DNA of 64,000 nucleotides from Liolophura sinensis (Eukaryota; Mollusca; Polyplacophora; Chitonida; Chitonidae). Positions 1-11,559 of the stretch are shown here, piece by piece. Both the position numbers and the translations under genes were made by a program. The stretch is from assembly GCF_032854445.1 (NCBI RefSeq), contig NC_088305.1, positions 26,996,628 to 27,060,627 of the forward strand, given 5' to 3'. Below the pieces are notes generated by a model, which saw nothing but the letters and a program-made list of their open reading frames with translations, ran no database searches and was not told where the DNA came from. How positions within the stretch are numbered: the stretch's first letter is position 1; each line of letters starts with the position of its first letter.

Positions 1-215
1 CTATAACTGTCTCGATGAGTATACATACATCAGTATGACTACCCACTATCGGACGGACATAGATATACGCTATTTCTATCTCGATGAGAAAACATATATC
101 AGTATCACTACCCACTATTATGTGGATATGGACATATTCTACCACTATCTCGGTAAGTGTACATACGTCAGTATCACTACCCACTGCAAGGCGGTTATGG
201 ACATCCATTTCCATT
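1..215. repeat. Tandem repeat, about 72-bp unit, three degenerate copies
   Basis: Three diverged copies of a unit containing TCAGTATCACTACCCACT and CTCGATGAG follow one another and run into the left window edge. The open frame across it results from the repeat and shows no protein signature. The array probably continues to the left. Confidence 0.6.
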
Positions 216-594
216 TTAAAAGTTGTTTTGTTTCGAGTATAAGACACCAGACTTACATGTATTGAAAGTATTTTTACTCAGTGGTTTTTCTGGTTTTCTT
301 TTTTTTTTCCCTTAACAGTCCCTATTGGGAACCCTGGGCCCCCACCAGAAGGCTGCTGTGGAGGTGGGTTACCGGGCCGTTGAGGACGGGTTCTGTCATC
401 CACGACTACAGTCAATGATGGTTAGGCAAATCACATCATGAACCCAAGTACAAATCAATCAAAATACTGACTACCGTTATTACAGTGTATGATGGTAATG
501 CTGTAACTCCAAATAAAATATAATTGTGTGGAACATTTATGTTATTTGTTTATGCTATTTACGTCCTTGTTGGAATACGTTATATAAAGGAATG
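216..594. other. Unassigned intergenic sequence
   Basis: AT-rich sequence with a T-rich run near 298-309. I see no exon, RNA gene or recognisable repeat. Confidence 0.4.
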
Positions 595-700
595 AATGAA
601 TGCTTGGGGTTTAGCGTCGTTTAGCGTCTACCGACTTTAAGGCGGACGCTCTAATCAATAGGCAACCGAGGCGGTCCGAAAGGCGTTATATATCGGATTA
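595..700 (-). repeat. Fragment of (ACTC)n-tailed SINE
   Basis: Reading left to right it starts with a degenerate tail and GCTTGGGGTTTAGCGTCGT, the inverted 3' end of the second SINE family, and then joins directly to a GCGGACGCTCTA stretch resembling the tRNA-like head. The middle of the element is missing, so this looks like an internally deleted minus-oriented copy. Confidence 0.5.
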
Positions 701-1312
701 TAGGTCAGCACAAACTTTTTATTAAACCACGTAATTCCATACAATGTCTTTCATACAATGTCTTTCATACAAACTTGTGCTGGGAAAACTCTTTACAGCG
801 AATGTGCCGCTCTCTACGTTCGCTTTACATCACTGCGACCACAACCAACATTTGAACAGAAATCTTCAACAACGCCGAGGTTACTGGGTTGACCATTATA
901 AAGCAATAAATCATGCAAGAAAAGTCTCTGTCTCAACCTTTGTTTGGTTGCACAACGTGAGCTTAACCAACATCTCATGCGATTTTGTTGCTGAATGCTG
1001 ACGAAATCGTTCCGCGTGAGGACAGTTGTGGTTAGGCAACGTCTTAACAAGCCTATGTGCTGCGCACAGGCACCAAAGGTCAAGTTTGTCTAGTGGTGGC
1101 AGTGATGTATAGTGATGTACATGGCGGCACATGCGCTCTAAGGAGTGTGTCCACAATCAATGCCTGTGGTAACTAGAGGGAATGTTCACATTTGCCCTAC
1201 GCCAAGATCAACTGTTTTGCACCAAGAACGAGAAAAGTATTCCCATCAACAACAACGCCTTGCTCCTGTGGAGCTGCTTGTGACACAGAGGGGCATAGTA
1301 AGCAGGAACTTG
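701..1312. other. Unassigned sequence upstream of a SINE
   Basis: Several short open frames overlap here on both strands, but none has a protein signature, consistent splice sites or convincing codon pattern. Nothing further is supported. Confidence 0.35.
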
Positions 1313-1592
1313 AAAAGAGGAAGTTGTAACTTCCTCGCTTGGAATTCAGCATGAAGGGGATAGTGTAACGACTGGTTGACCATTTTCACCATAATGGCTC
1401 GGGCGTGGCGGATTACTTGCCTTCGGTAAGTCATCTCAGTGAAGTAGCACTAGATAAAAGAGCGGTGGAAATCCGTCCTGCAACAAGGAGGCACATTACA
1501 TACACCCTAAGGATTCCTTCGTCTGACTTCATATGATTGAAAAATTGTTGAGTACGACGTTAAACCCCAAACACTCACTCACTCACTCACTC
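1313..1592 (+). repeat. (ACTC)n-tailed SINE, 3' part
   Basis: This is nearly collinear with 14544-14823: a GGAAGTTGTAACTTCC palindrome, AGCATGAAGGGGATAGTG, GGAAATCCGTCCTGCAACAA, then GACGTTAAACCCCAA and an ACTC tail. The tRNA-like head is absent, so it is a 5'-truncated plus-oriented copy. Confidence 0.75.
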
Positions 1593-1734
1593 TATCCACG
1601 CAAATACTTATTTTCGTGAATATGGGTACCACGTCCATTAACTTCAATGGTATATCCTTCGCTCTGGTTATCAGCAAGACTGTTCTCGGTGCACGTAACA
1701 CTGTGTGTAAGAGTGAACAGACTCCTGTACAATA

Positions 1735-1975
1735 TCATTACAGACGTACAGCATAGAGAGTAAAACCACAGCAACGACGACAGTCTGAGAAGTTGGCAAA
1801 TGGTCTCACGTAACCGGTGAAATGCAGCCTCTTGTCAATTTACCTCAGTCAAGGTTTTATTCTAACTGTTCATGTAAATGCATAAATACTAGCAATTTAC
1901 ACGACCCCTAGCACCATGGCTTAAACAGAATTAGGTAAAAAATATAGTGATGTTAATTGCAATATATTAAACGTC
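1735..1975 (+). repeat. Dispersed repeat family B, copy 1
   Basis: It shares GCATAGAGAGTAAAACC, the TGGCAAATGGTC-type core with CACGTAACCGGTGAAAT, TTTATTCTAACTGTTCATG and TTAATTGCAATATATTA with other places in the window, including the reverse complement at 16125-16385. No coding capacity is seen; it may be a non-autonomous transposon. Confidence 0.6.
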
Positions 1976-2114
1976 ACTTGTCTAGAATTACTCAGAATGC
2001 TGTGTTACAATCTCACGTAACATACAGTCACATTAAAACAATGCAAAGGGACCGCCCCCCGAGGATGTTGGTCCACCCGCAGAACCCTGGTTTATGCAGG
2101 AATACAATAGAATT

Positions 2115-2275
2115 AAAGACATACAGAATAGAGAGTAAAACCAGAGCGAAGATGACAGTGTGATAGCTGGCAAATGGTCACACGTAACCGGCGAGATACA
2201 GCTCATTGTAAATTTACCTCAGGCAGGGTTTTATTCTAACTGTTCATGTAAATGCATAATCGTTTATGTGAAAGC
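2115..2275 (+). repeat. Dispersed repeat family B, copy 2
   Basis: A second direct copy of the family, sharing AGAGAGTAAAACCAGAG, GTGTGATAGCTGGCAAATGG and the TTTATTCTAACTGTTCATG end. The sequence just before it (about 2050-2115, with GAACCCTGGTTTATGCAGG) is also found inverted near 16010-16060, so the unit may be longer than its core. Confidence 0.55.
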
Positions 2276-3187
2276 ATACACACATTCTTGTTAAAGACAA
2301 CGAGTTAAAATCACTCATGAGTATTTGCGCGTAGAAGTAACCCATAACGCAACCCAAATCTACGGACTATAAATAATAATCCTGTCATCGGTAATAGAAT
2401 TTCAGTTAAATTTTAATTAAATTTCAGGAAATATAATCGACAATCTTTGCTGAAACAGGCAAGTACTCCAGCAGACGATGTTTCATATGTATGTTTGAAA
2501 AGCTTAATTGCATTTTTGTAGTCTGAAAACGAACGGTGTGACAATTTCGCAGATCAGTATATGAATAATGCGATGTATTGGGGGATCAATGAAGACATTA
2601 ATAACAAGAATGGATCTCATTATTTATATCTGTAGTAATAAAGCATGCAAAGAGCCGTGAATTTTAATCCTTATAAGCAGTCAGTAGAAGTCTGTCCACG
2701 AACCAGGGTTGTAGAATGAAGTATTTCGAAGTAATATAAAAGACTTTCACCACGTGGCCTTACGGAAGAATCAGGTAGCACAAAGTACAACAGCTGATGT
2801 ACAGAGCTCAGAAACTTTCAAGGACAAAAATTCATCACCTGCCTCTAAGTCAAACATGCGCTGGACTTGAAAACTGAATTACGTGATTAAGTTGTCATCT
2901 TTGGACAGGAATGTAGGGTGAACTAAGAAAATGGCGGTTCAGCCAGCAAAATGAATGGAAGAATGAGACTGCAATGAGTAGCTGTTATACGGCAGCAAGA
3001 ACATTTCCAGGAAGAAAATTTACAACCTGTATCGAAGACAAATACGGATTTGTCGACTCTAGGTCTGTGCAGGACAGATTTTTTTCGTTAAGTATCGACG
3101 TATTCTACGCTATTAAATAGTGCTTCAAGTTTTGTGGGCCACATTTGCAGAATACTCGTCGAGTAAATATCATGAGAGCTTTTGAAT
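2276..3187. other. Unassigned sequence upstream of a signal-peptide exon
   Basis: AT-rich sequence with no open frame of note. If the exon at 3188 is real, its promoter and 5' UTR lie here, but I cannot place a TATA box or start site with confidence. Confidence 0.3.
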
Positions 3188-3254
3188 ATGACAGGGACCT
3201 TGCTTAAAACGTTTGCCTTGTTGGCGTGTGTTCTTGTCGTACAACACCAACCTG
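3188..3254 (+). CDS. Possible first coding exon with signal peptide
   Basis: An ATG opens a 22-codon frame starting MTGTLLKTFALLACVLVV, followed by a consensus donor GTAAGT at 3255. A short polar start, one basic residue and a hydrophobic core of about 12 residues are what a secretory signal peptide looks like. The exon ends one base into a codon. No matching second exon was found, so the product is unknown and a chance ATG plus donor is possible. Confidence 0.35.
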
Positions 3255-4050
3255 GTAAGTTGAATAAGATTATAATATTACAGTAAAATTATTCATGCAT
3301 ATGGTCAACAGGATTTTATACGATCTAAAATTACTATTTTAGAGGTTTTGTTTTGTTTATTAGTTTATTCCAGTTAAACGCTGGTGCCAACATGCATGGT
3401 TTCTCTTTGCCCAGAAAAAATGATTCAAACCAAAGCATTGAGCCAAAGCAGATAAAGAAAATTAAAACTGCTACCTGCTGCATATATGATAGCGAATTAA
3501 GACGGGAACCGTGAAACAGCAGTTCCGTGGCGTTTGAAGGAAAGCGATCACGAATATCGTATTCGCATGTGAATGTTTATACGTAGCCTTGAAAAATCTT
3601 TCTAATTTGAAAGAGCGAGTGACTTAGCGGTTGGAGGGCTATCTCCTTCAGGTGAATACGTCTAGTGTCCTGATCCTTGTGTGGTTTACATTCTTCATAT
3701 AGCGGTCCAAGTTAATGTCAAACCCGTGTCCAGTTCTATTCTAACTTTAGTTCATCAATTCATGAATTCCTTTTTTAGCTTAAATTTCAATAAACCGCAA
3801 AATGAATTGCTATTTTGAGATTCAATATGATATTAATTTGTTTTTACAACACACCTTATTTCGCCATAGGCTGGAGGTTGGGGTGTTTTAAGGCGCCTGC
3901 TGAAGATCGGTGGTTTACCCCGGACATCCCAAAGGAACAAACTAATGAAACAAAGAATAATGGATGGTTCAGGCATCAGGTCTAAAATAGCATTGTCCTT
4001 AGGGACAAAGAAGTGTCCATGTAGACAAGATTGTAAAGCTCCTACTGCTG

Positions 4051-4158
4051 CGTTCACAGATAGGCTGGGTTTCAACCCACCATAATGCGACCGCCGTCGT
4101 ATTAGTGAAATATTCTTGAGTACGGCGTAAAACACCAATCAATAAATTAATAAATCAA
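4051..4158 (+). repeat. AAATAAAT-tailed SINE, 3' fragment
   Basis: It contains CACCATAATGCGACCGCCGT, GTGAAATATTCTTGAGTACG and GCGTAAAACACCAATCAA followed by an AATAAATTAAT tail. This is the 3' end of the commonest SINE in the window. Confidence 0.75.
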
Positions 4159-4159
4159 C

Positions 4160-5455
4160 AGATAAACCGTGTAATTCACATTCATCATTCATCCGCATGG
4201 GAGCGTCAGATCCAATCAAATTATAACCCTGGGTGAAGAGGGGAGTTTAGAGTTCGAACTCTATTCTGGCCTAGTGTAAACAAAATATGTTAGATAACTA
4301 CTTTTAATTGCATTTACTATAACATCTTGTAAGTAAAAAGTTTTTGAAAAAAGTATTTAGAGTAGATAATTATTTAGAAGAGCTTAATGTTTATGAACGT
4401 AAGAAGTTCCAAAAGGAAGGAGGTGTTATGTTTGTGCACCTGAAACACAGTCAGATAGGTGACACGGTGAGATAGGTGGCACAGGTAAATTAATGCCAAT
4501 AAAGGTTAACATCTTTCAAAGCTCATCTTATGCAGCAGGACTCTTTACCAACAAAAGAGTTCGAAACTCCACTGCCGTTTTAAAGTGTCCGAAGAAACAA
4601 GTTTTATATTAAAGAAAGTTAACGTGGACATGGCTACTTGTACTGTATTGTTGAGTTGAGGCCGATAATCAAACCACACTGCTGAGCTCAAATTTAACAA
4701 ACACGCTTGACCTTGAAATTAGCCGGCAAGGTCAACTTTGAATTGAACCGACAGGGTGTACCTGAAAATCAATAAACACGGTTGACCTTGAAATCATCCG
4801 ATACAATTGATCGTTTTTGACATGGTTGACTTGGGGTTTAGTTGAATTGCTTTCGGTCTTGAAATGAGGTCATCTGACTTTGTATTAAACCATGTCGTCC
4901 GAAAATAATTTGTGTGACATTGTGTACCTACATGCACTGAAACAGATGCGTAAATAAGTAGACGCATGTCAGACATGTATCTAGGCGTCCGTCGAGAACA
5001 AAATATTAGCATCCTTAATAGATTATCTTAACTTCAGTGCTGAGTAAATAAAGACAAGGGAAGCAGGAATTCAGAATAATTAGACTCTTAATTCAGTTTA
5101 TTCAAGTTTAGAATCTCTCCCCCGTAAGTATGCATGGTCTCTGTAAATACACAAATTAACTGTAAATACAATGTGTTTTGCATAAATTTATTATATATTT
5201 TGAATGCAATTCTCAAGAAGGTTATTGCAGAGCAGTAGCAATTAATAAAGATGAAACTCCCCGACCTTTCTGGTTTGCACATGAATACACAGTACGCATT
5301 CTGGTTTTAATTATTGCTCTGGCTCAAGATGTCCACACATGTTTTGTGAGTACAGGATGCGACAGGAATTTTCTCCTTTAGCTATCATTTTAGCTTTAAA
5401 TATATCGCTATAGTGTAATCTTTTATTGACAACCTCATGACGTCCACAAATTTAT
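4160..5455. other. Unassigned AT-rich sequence
   Basis: Around 4690-4800 a motif like GACCTTGAAAT recurs two or three times with a loose period, a weak tandem repeat. Otherwise no exon or mobile element is recognisable. Confidence 0.35.
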
Positions 5456-5479
5456 CACGATTGTGCTCAGACATGTCAC

Positions 5480-6010
5480 ATGCTGTTCGTACTCTCCGCA
5501 ACGGGTCATGACCTCCGCTCATGTATCTAGAGTGTAACTTACTCTGTCCGTACACTTCGATTTATGTACTTTGTGATGACATCCGCCCATGCTTGTATTA
5601 AAAGCGAGCATAGGGAGACATTCTGTTCGTATACCTTACTAGCCCATGTTCTGACGAATGTGTGATGAATGCACGCAGGAAAACGCCACACACTCCATCC
5701 GCAGTCCTACACACTACACCAGCTTACATGTATGACGTCTTCACATATGAGTGTGCGCTGGAACACGTCGCATGTTCAGTTTGTATTCACATCATCAGAT
5801 CACGAATTCACACGTGTATCATGAGTGTGCGCTGGGACACATCACACGTCCTGTTTGTATACACATCATCAGCTCATGACTTCACAGGTGTATCATGAGT
5901 GTGAGCTGCGACACATTGCACGTTTTGTTTGTATACACTTCACCTGCTTATAATGTCTTCGCATGCCAAAATTGTGCGCTGGGACACATCGCATGTTCTG
6001 TTGTTATAGA
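5480..6010 (+). repeat. Degenerate tandem repeat, about 72-bp unit
   Basis: Imperfect copies contain CTGGGACACATCGCATGTTC, then TGTTTGTATACACATCATCAG and a TATCATGAGTGTG segment. The clearest copies lie at 5750-6005. Open frames inside it are repeat by-products. Confidence 0.6.
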
Positions 6011-6289
6011 CTTAAATCTCTCCATTTCATCTCCGCACCTTTATCATGAACAAAATGCAATTGACCATAAAACTGGGGAGATAAATTTTTGGAAACATCA
6101 AAGATAAAATAAACAATGGGGAACGAAACAAAAGCCTACTAGGTGGCAGATAATACTTATCTGTCAGACTACCATAGCAAAATATGACTAGAATATTCGA
6201 GAAACCTAAAAACAAACTGCGTACAGACGGTAGACCAAATAATTTTGGAATCAAAACAAGAAAAAGAAAACTACGCAGACAGCTTGGAA

Positions 6290-6631
6290 TTAGTCGTCGG
6301 TAGGTGATTGCAGGAACTCCTCTCTCTCCAGCTGTAATCCCCAGAAGGTCTCCACGTAGGTCCTCTTGTGCCAGCCGTTCTCGTCCTCATCCCACGCACC
6401 CAGGGAAAGGCGGATGTCACCTTCGGGGGACAGGTAGAACACGAAGGCCCTCTTGGCGCCCATTACATGTAGCACAGCATGTCCATCCTGGGTTTTGATT
6501 GAGGTGCGGACCTCGTGTGCGGGCACACCCAGTTTCTGGAAGAAGTCACTGACAATACGGCAGAAATCCTGCACCCTTTCGTCAATACTGCGGAGGATGA
6601 ACTGCCGGTACACCCTTAACCATCGGGGCAC
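6290..6631 (-). CDS. Unknown gene, last coding exon
   Basis: Minus strand. The acceptor (CTTTCTCCTCAG in reading sense) abuts GTG CCC CGA TGG. The exon has 113 codons and a stop. It starts VPRWLRVYRQFILRSIDERV and includes the hydrophobic strand AFVFYLSPEGDIRLSLG and an acidic tail ending QSPTDD. Local base composition is much more GC-rich than the surroundings, as expected of coding sequence. Confidence 0.7.
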   Translation of the reverse strand: MPRWLRVYRQFILRSIDERVQDFCRIVSDFFQKLGVPAHEVRTSIKTQDGHAVLHVMGAKRAFVFYLSPEGDIRLSLGAWDEDENGWHKRTYVETFWGLQLEREEFLQSPTDD

Positions 6632-9600
6632 CTGAGGAGAAAGAATAGGGTACCAAGCACCTTCGATTGCATATAGGGTACAGTGCTTTTATTAAATATG
6701 TTTAGAACGGAGTGTGTGCGTGTGTACATGCCATTTTGTACCTAGACCTTGAAATACATATATGTAAGGATTTTTATTTGTCTTTCCTCAACATTTGTAA
6801 ATTGACAATTTTATTTAATGACACAGATGAGTTGAGTTCAGGTTTCATACACCAAACTTTCTAGCATAAATCTACACGCAGAGAGAGCTGGATTCGTACG
6901 AAGTACCTCATTTGCCAAGTGTTAGTTGTCTCTATTGAGGCTATGTTTGCCGCTCTTCCCTGTAAGTTATACACGTCTCGCATAATCAAAATAAGCCTAC
7001 TTCTGTTATAACACCTTAGGGTATGAGACCCAGGGGCGGCTTTTGGGAGATATTGAATCCTTTTAAATCCGATGCAATGAGTACGTTAAAGTACTCTGGA
7101 ACACTTACAGCGTCCCCGCGTGCATCGATAACGCCATCTACGTTGTCATCGTCACGTGACCTTCCAGCGCCATCTACCTTTAACTCCTGACACAAATTTT
7201 CCCACACTTCAAGATAACTGTTGCAAATAAAACAAACAGGAAATAAAGTCTTAAACAGAAGTTTGTGGAAAAGTTTCAATTTTTACGACTACGGAGAATT
7301 CAGCAGTTTAAGAAATACCGGCGAAAAATAGAGAGCAAATTACAAGCCCTGGTAATATAAACTTACACCTTCTAAGGCACCACATAGTTAGGCTGAAAGT
7401 TTTATTCCTTGACTAAACATTAATCTGTGGTTAAAGTAGACCTAGGCCTACATATTATTACAAGTATACTGGTGGCATGTTTTTCCTTAATTCAAAATAC
7501 ATAGTCGTTACGGCACATTATTGTGCGCCTTTAGGTTAGTATGGACTACACAATTTTTGCAGTTTTATATATTAGTTATAAACATGACGTATTCATAAAC
7601 ATCCGTCTTTTCCATTTCTTCACTTCCGTAATGAAATCTATAATTAAGCTATGTTACGTTCACCGCATCACCTTCGAAATGGAAATAAAAAATCATATAC
7701 TGTTACATGAGGAGATGTTGGTTAATTTGTACATATTTATTACATCCAGTCAGTGGTTTCACAAAGTTTCACAAAATGACTGGCGCATGTCATTACCTGT
7801 TATCGCTGGTTCTACAGTCGGTAGATTCCCACCAGGAGTCACGCCACTAAAAATGTACAAAGAATGTTAGCTGACCGATTAGAATAAATTTTGATTCACT
7901 ACTGACAGAGTTATCCAGGTTGCCAAAGAGTGCATTTAAACCAATAGTTGGTTTGTAATACTTGTAATTTAGTGCTTGTAATTAGAAGTGTTCAGAAAGT
8001 AACTTTACCCGCTAATTCTTAACTTTTCACCACTTTGCCCAATTAACTTCCGTTTATGGTCGTGCATAAAACATTCTTTTGTTCCTCTTCCTCATTAAGA
8101 AAGCTTGTACAACTTTTTGTGTTGCTTCACATTTCATAGCATTTACATGAACGTGTTCTGTCTTATGCGGTGTTTCCACGGACATGCGTTTCTGTTTTCG
8201 ATTATTCGCTCGGTAGTTTTTCCGAGGATGGGAAATAGCCTGACATAGATAGACTGTCAGAGTGTTTTAACGGACTCCGCGCGATCCTTTATCACAGAGC
8301 GAATGGAGAATGACCCATTCTTAACGCATCGGACGGGGCTTCATTGCTGGGGTGGACTGACGGGGTGTTTGAATCGTACATGTAAACGCAGTTATTAACG
8401 CATCGGCCATCCATGGAAACATGTAGCGGGTACATGTAAGTCAAGAAATCGCATGAACCATCGCGAATGCAATCGCATGAACTATCACAAACGAAATCTT
8501 ATGAACTATCACAGAAGAAATCGTATGTCCGTTGAAACACAGCTTTACTAACAGAAAGATAAATTCGATAAAAGAGAAATTATCATAGTGATTTAATCTA
8601 ATTGTTTTTACCTGATAAGCATTTGCTGGAAACCCTTCGCCGTCAGGACCTTGCCTGTAAATGAAAACAGGTTTACTTTCAAATTTTGAACATGAAAATA
8701 AAACGTTTTATAAATTTTTATCATTATATTTGCCAATCTTCAGTATAAAATGGATCAATGTTCGAATTTTATATACAGTAATACCAAATCTTACGTATTT
8801 TATTTGAAAACGGATGTAAATAATTCATTTCGAAATCGATATTCATAGGTATTTATATATAGATGAGTATACATGTACGACAACAATCAGCAATAAATTT
8901 GAGCAAAATCATACAATTTGAATTTCTGAAACAGATTTATACACCCATTTAAGCTAACCTTCTCGGCATGGGGACAAGTTGGTTATCTCCCTTGTTTGTT
9001 TTGTAATGATTGTCACGCGCTCTTTGAGGCTATAAATGGAAGAGACGTAACTGTCGCGTAATCATGTAAAAAGAAAAAGGTTCTAAAGAAAGACGAAATA
9101 AAACTTCTTTAACATTCCAAGACTGAAAGTTAATACATTTATCATAATGTACAATGTACACAACCATACCAATTGCTGTGATGTAGGCCCAATTATCCAT
9201 TAGGGCGACCTCATGGGTTAATACGCAAGCGAATTATATTTCTATTTCTGTTGAAGTATGTAAAAACATAAATAAATAAAAGGAGATTGTATTTATTTTT
9301 AAACGGATCATCTACCAAAATCTACATGTTCTTTCGCTTTAAGTGATCAGTTTCCTTAAAAAAAACTAACTTTGGGCATAATGGTGTAACGTAACAATTA
9401 TATAGTAGCAGTCTATCATGTAGACCTAGGCTATGTTGTTGTGTTCTGAAACAAGCCTTCACATGTAAATAAATACATAAGGTATAGCTTGTTCCTGTCT
9501 TGCTACATCAGTAACCAAATATATTGTGTTGTGAAATTGTTAGGGTTGAAAATGCGTTTTCATAAAGATCCAGTATTTTATGGAAGTGTTATCAAATTGG

Positions 9601-10160
9601 ATATTCAGTATACCAGGTCTATAATATTTTGGTTGAAACTTCATTGGTTGGTAAAGTAAGAGAAGTGGTTTTAAGTACAGAATCTGATAAGTCACAGCAG
9701 TCTATTTTTATCTGTGCATCCACCGTTTTTTCACTGATGCAATTTAATAAGTATGCTATATGTCCACCTGAAGACAGCGTATACCTGTAGCCAGCCACAG
9801 TACGCGAGTATACGAAAGCTGTTGCATAATGTCAAAATACAAAATAACAGCATGTATAAGCTTATACAGGCTACTGGCTTAGACTAATAGATTTCACTGG
9901 TAGTCATGAAAAGACATCCTAGGCATCTCGAAGTAATTTTTTAAAACTAGGAAACTTGATAAAGATCCAAAACTTCAAAAGTCGTTTTTCGTGTATCAAG
10001 ATACCTTAAGCACATGGACAACTAATGAAATACAGGGAAAACATTCAAAATGAGGTACTGAACACAATTAACTTACCCTACAACAAGTCAGCAAACAATC
10101 AACAAATCGACTGATCGGTCCACGACCTTTCTTGTAGGATTTATGCTTTCCTTTAGCCAT
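6290..10160 (-). CDS. Uncharacterised small protein gene, minus strand (composite)
   Basis: The last four exons (8654-8612, 7846-7797, 7217-7109, 6631-6290) join with exact reading phases and good AG/GT borders, giving about 180 residues to a stop at 6290. The visible part runs from a short glycine/proline-rich start, through a Trp-rich exon (WRDSWWES) and an acidic linker (SRDDDNVDG), to a 113-residue C-terminal exon with mixed helix and strand character. A candidate first exon (10160-10077) encodes a basic start, but its phase does not fit the next exon, so a small exon may be missing or that exon is unrelated. I recognise no family, and no transmembrane segment is seen. Confidence 0.6.
7109..7217 (-). 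CDS. Unknown gene, exon with acidic linker
   Basis: Minus strand. It follows a TTGCAACAG acceptor and ends at GACGCT|GTAAGT. One base completes the previous codon, followed by 36 whole codons starting YLEVWENLCQELKVDGAG and ending DARGDA, then the phase-0 exon at 6631. Phase agreement on both sides is the main evidence. Confidence 0.65.
7797..7846 (-). CDS. Unknown gene, 50-bp Trp-rich exon
   Basis: Minus strand. An ACATTTTTAG acceptor is followed by 16 codons, WRDSWWESTDCRTSDN, plus two bases, then the donor GTAATG. The two-base overhang joins the one-base start of the next exon at 7217. Confidence 0.6.
8612..8654 (-). CDS. Unknown gene, 43-bp exon
   Basis: Minus strand. A CATTTACAG acceptor, one base, then 14 codons QGPDGEGFPANAYQ ending at CAG|GTAAAA. 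The phase-0 end fits the exon at 7846. The start needs a preceding exon ending two bases into a codon. Confidence 0.55.
8660..10070. other. Long AT-rich intron or intergenic stretch
   Basis: No repeat family or exon is recognisable. If the candidate first exon and the exon at 8654 belong to one gene, this is its first intron and could hide the missing small exon. Confidence 0.3.
10077..10160 (-). CDS. Candidate first coding exon, basic N-terminus
   Basis: Minus strand. ATG opens 28 codons beginning MAKGKHKSYKKGRGPISRF and ending at AGG|GTAAGT, a strong donor. The lysine-rich start could be a nuclear-targeting or nucleic-acid-contacting tail. It ends in phase 0, whereas the exon at 8654 needs a two-base overhang, so either an intermediate exon is unseen or the two belong to different transcripts. 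Confidence 0.45.
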
Positions 10161-10245
10161 TATAAAACTGGAGTCTCTATACTGACGTAACGTCTCTTGT
10201 ATAAAGTTGAAGAACGTCCGAGCGGTACCATGACGCAGGTCATAG

Positions 10246-10465
10246 TGACGTCATCAGCGAAAAATGATGACGCAAGGGTTTAGTGCTGGATAATAGATGT
10301 ATCGGCCTTTTACGGCTATTTACGATGATAAATGCTTGGTTTTCTGTGGCGTAACAATGAGGTAAAGGCGGATTTCCCCCTCTGTCTGTCGTTAAGCGAC
10401 ATAGGAACAAAAGCATGAGGCGCTCTTTCATATATGTCGTATTTTTCCGGCGCTCTGTGACGTCA
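10246..10465 (-). promoter_or_regulatory. CRE-containing promoter candidate
   Basis: Two perfect TGACGTCA palindromes, the binding site of CREB/ATF factors, lie at 10246-10253 and 10458-10465, about 90 and 300 bp upstream of the candidate minus-strand ATG at 10160. Their position is suggestive; binding is inferred only. Confidence 0.35.
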
Positions 10466-10919
10466 CGCTGTTGGAGCGAAAACAACAACCAACATGATTA
10501 AGGTGTGTTATAAGGTTAGTAGCTTTTGACGTCTAACAGTTTGGTACACTCCATCAATGAGGTTAGACCACACAGGTGGGCTAGTTTAGGAATAGTTACT
10601 CACGCCCGTCTTTGTGATATACTGCAGTAGCGCTAGGCTTTGAAGTGATAAATGTTGCAAATGGCAGACTACGCCTCTTTCACAAAACATCTCAAATCCA
10701 TTTTTCGTAACTTTTCTTGTAAATGACGTCGCCTTATGCCACTACAACCTAGACAACGTATAGGTTGCACAAAAAATGAGAATTTTTGTGAAAGCTGATC
10801 GCATTGCGTCCATAAGAACTGAACATGTCTTACACATTAAATAAACAGTTACTCGTTGGTTTGATATTATTGTTGAATATGACCTGTCTTTGTGGAAGAG
10901 CATGTGTCTGATGTGTATT

Positions 10920-11555
10920 ACATCACTTGATCCTAAGGTATAGTATCAGCTGATCCTGATTTATTACATCAGCTGATACTGACGTTCTACATCAGTTGAT
11001 CCTGACGTATTTCATAAGTTGATCCTGACGTATTACATCAGATGATCCGGATGCATTACATCCGTTGATCCTGACGTATTGCACCCGTTGATCTGGACGT
11101 ATTTCATAAGTTGACCCTGACGTGTGACATCAGTTGATCCTGACCTTCTACGTCAGTTGATCCTGACGTATTTCATCAGTTGATCCTGACGTTTTTTTAT
11201 CAGTTGAACCTGACGTATTGCATCAGTTCATAGCCCGGATGTACTACCTCAGCGGATCCTGGCGTATTACATCCGTCGATCCTGAGATATTTCATCAGTG
11301 GATCATGACATGTTTCATAAGTTAATCCTGACGTATTACCTCAGATGATCCTGACTTATTACATCCGCTGACCCTGACGCATTGCATCAGTGGAACCTGC
11401 GTATTACATCAGCTGATCCAGATGCATTGCATCAGTGGATTCTGGCGTATTACATCAGCTGATCCAGACGCATTGCATCAGTGGATTCTGGCGTATTACA
11501 TAAGCTGATCCTGACGCTTTAGATCAGTTGATCCTGGTGTATTTTATCTTTTGTT
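10920..11555. repeat. Minisatellite, about 23-bp unit, roughly 27 copies
   Basis: The unit is like TCAGTTGATCCTGACGTATT followed by ACA, with frequent substitutions and one- or two-base indels. CTGACGTA in many copies resembles a half CRE. It lies upstream of the minus-strand gene. Confidence 0.85.
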
Positions 11556-11559
11556 AACC

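Noticed and set aside
744-1434. Six overlapping frames of 62-89 residues on both strands
   Set aside because: No family signature, no splice logic, and part of the region is a SINE.
5662-6107. Frames with VACSVCIHI or LHVLFVYTS repeats as a secreted Cys-rich peptide
   Set aside because: Explained by the 72-bp tandem repeat; copies are not in a consistent frame.
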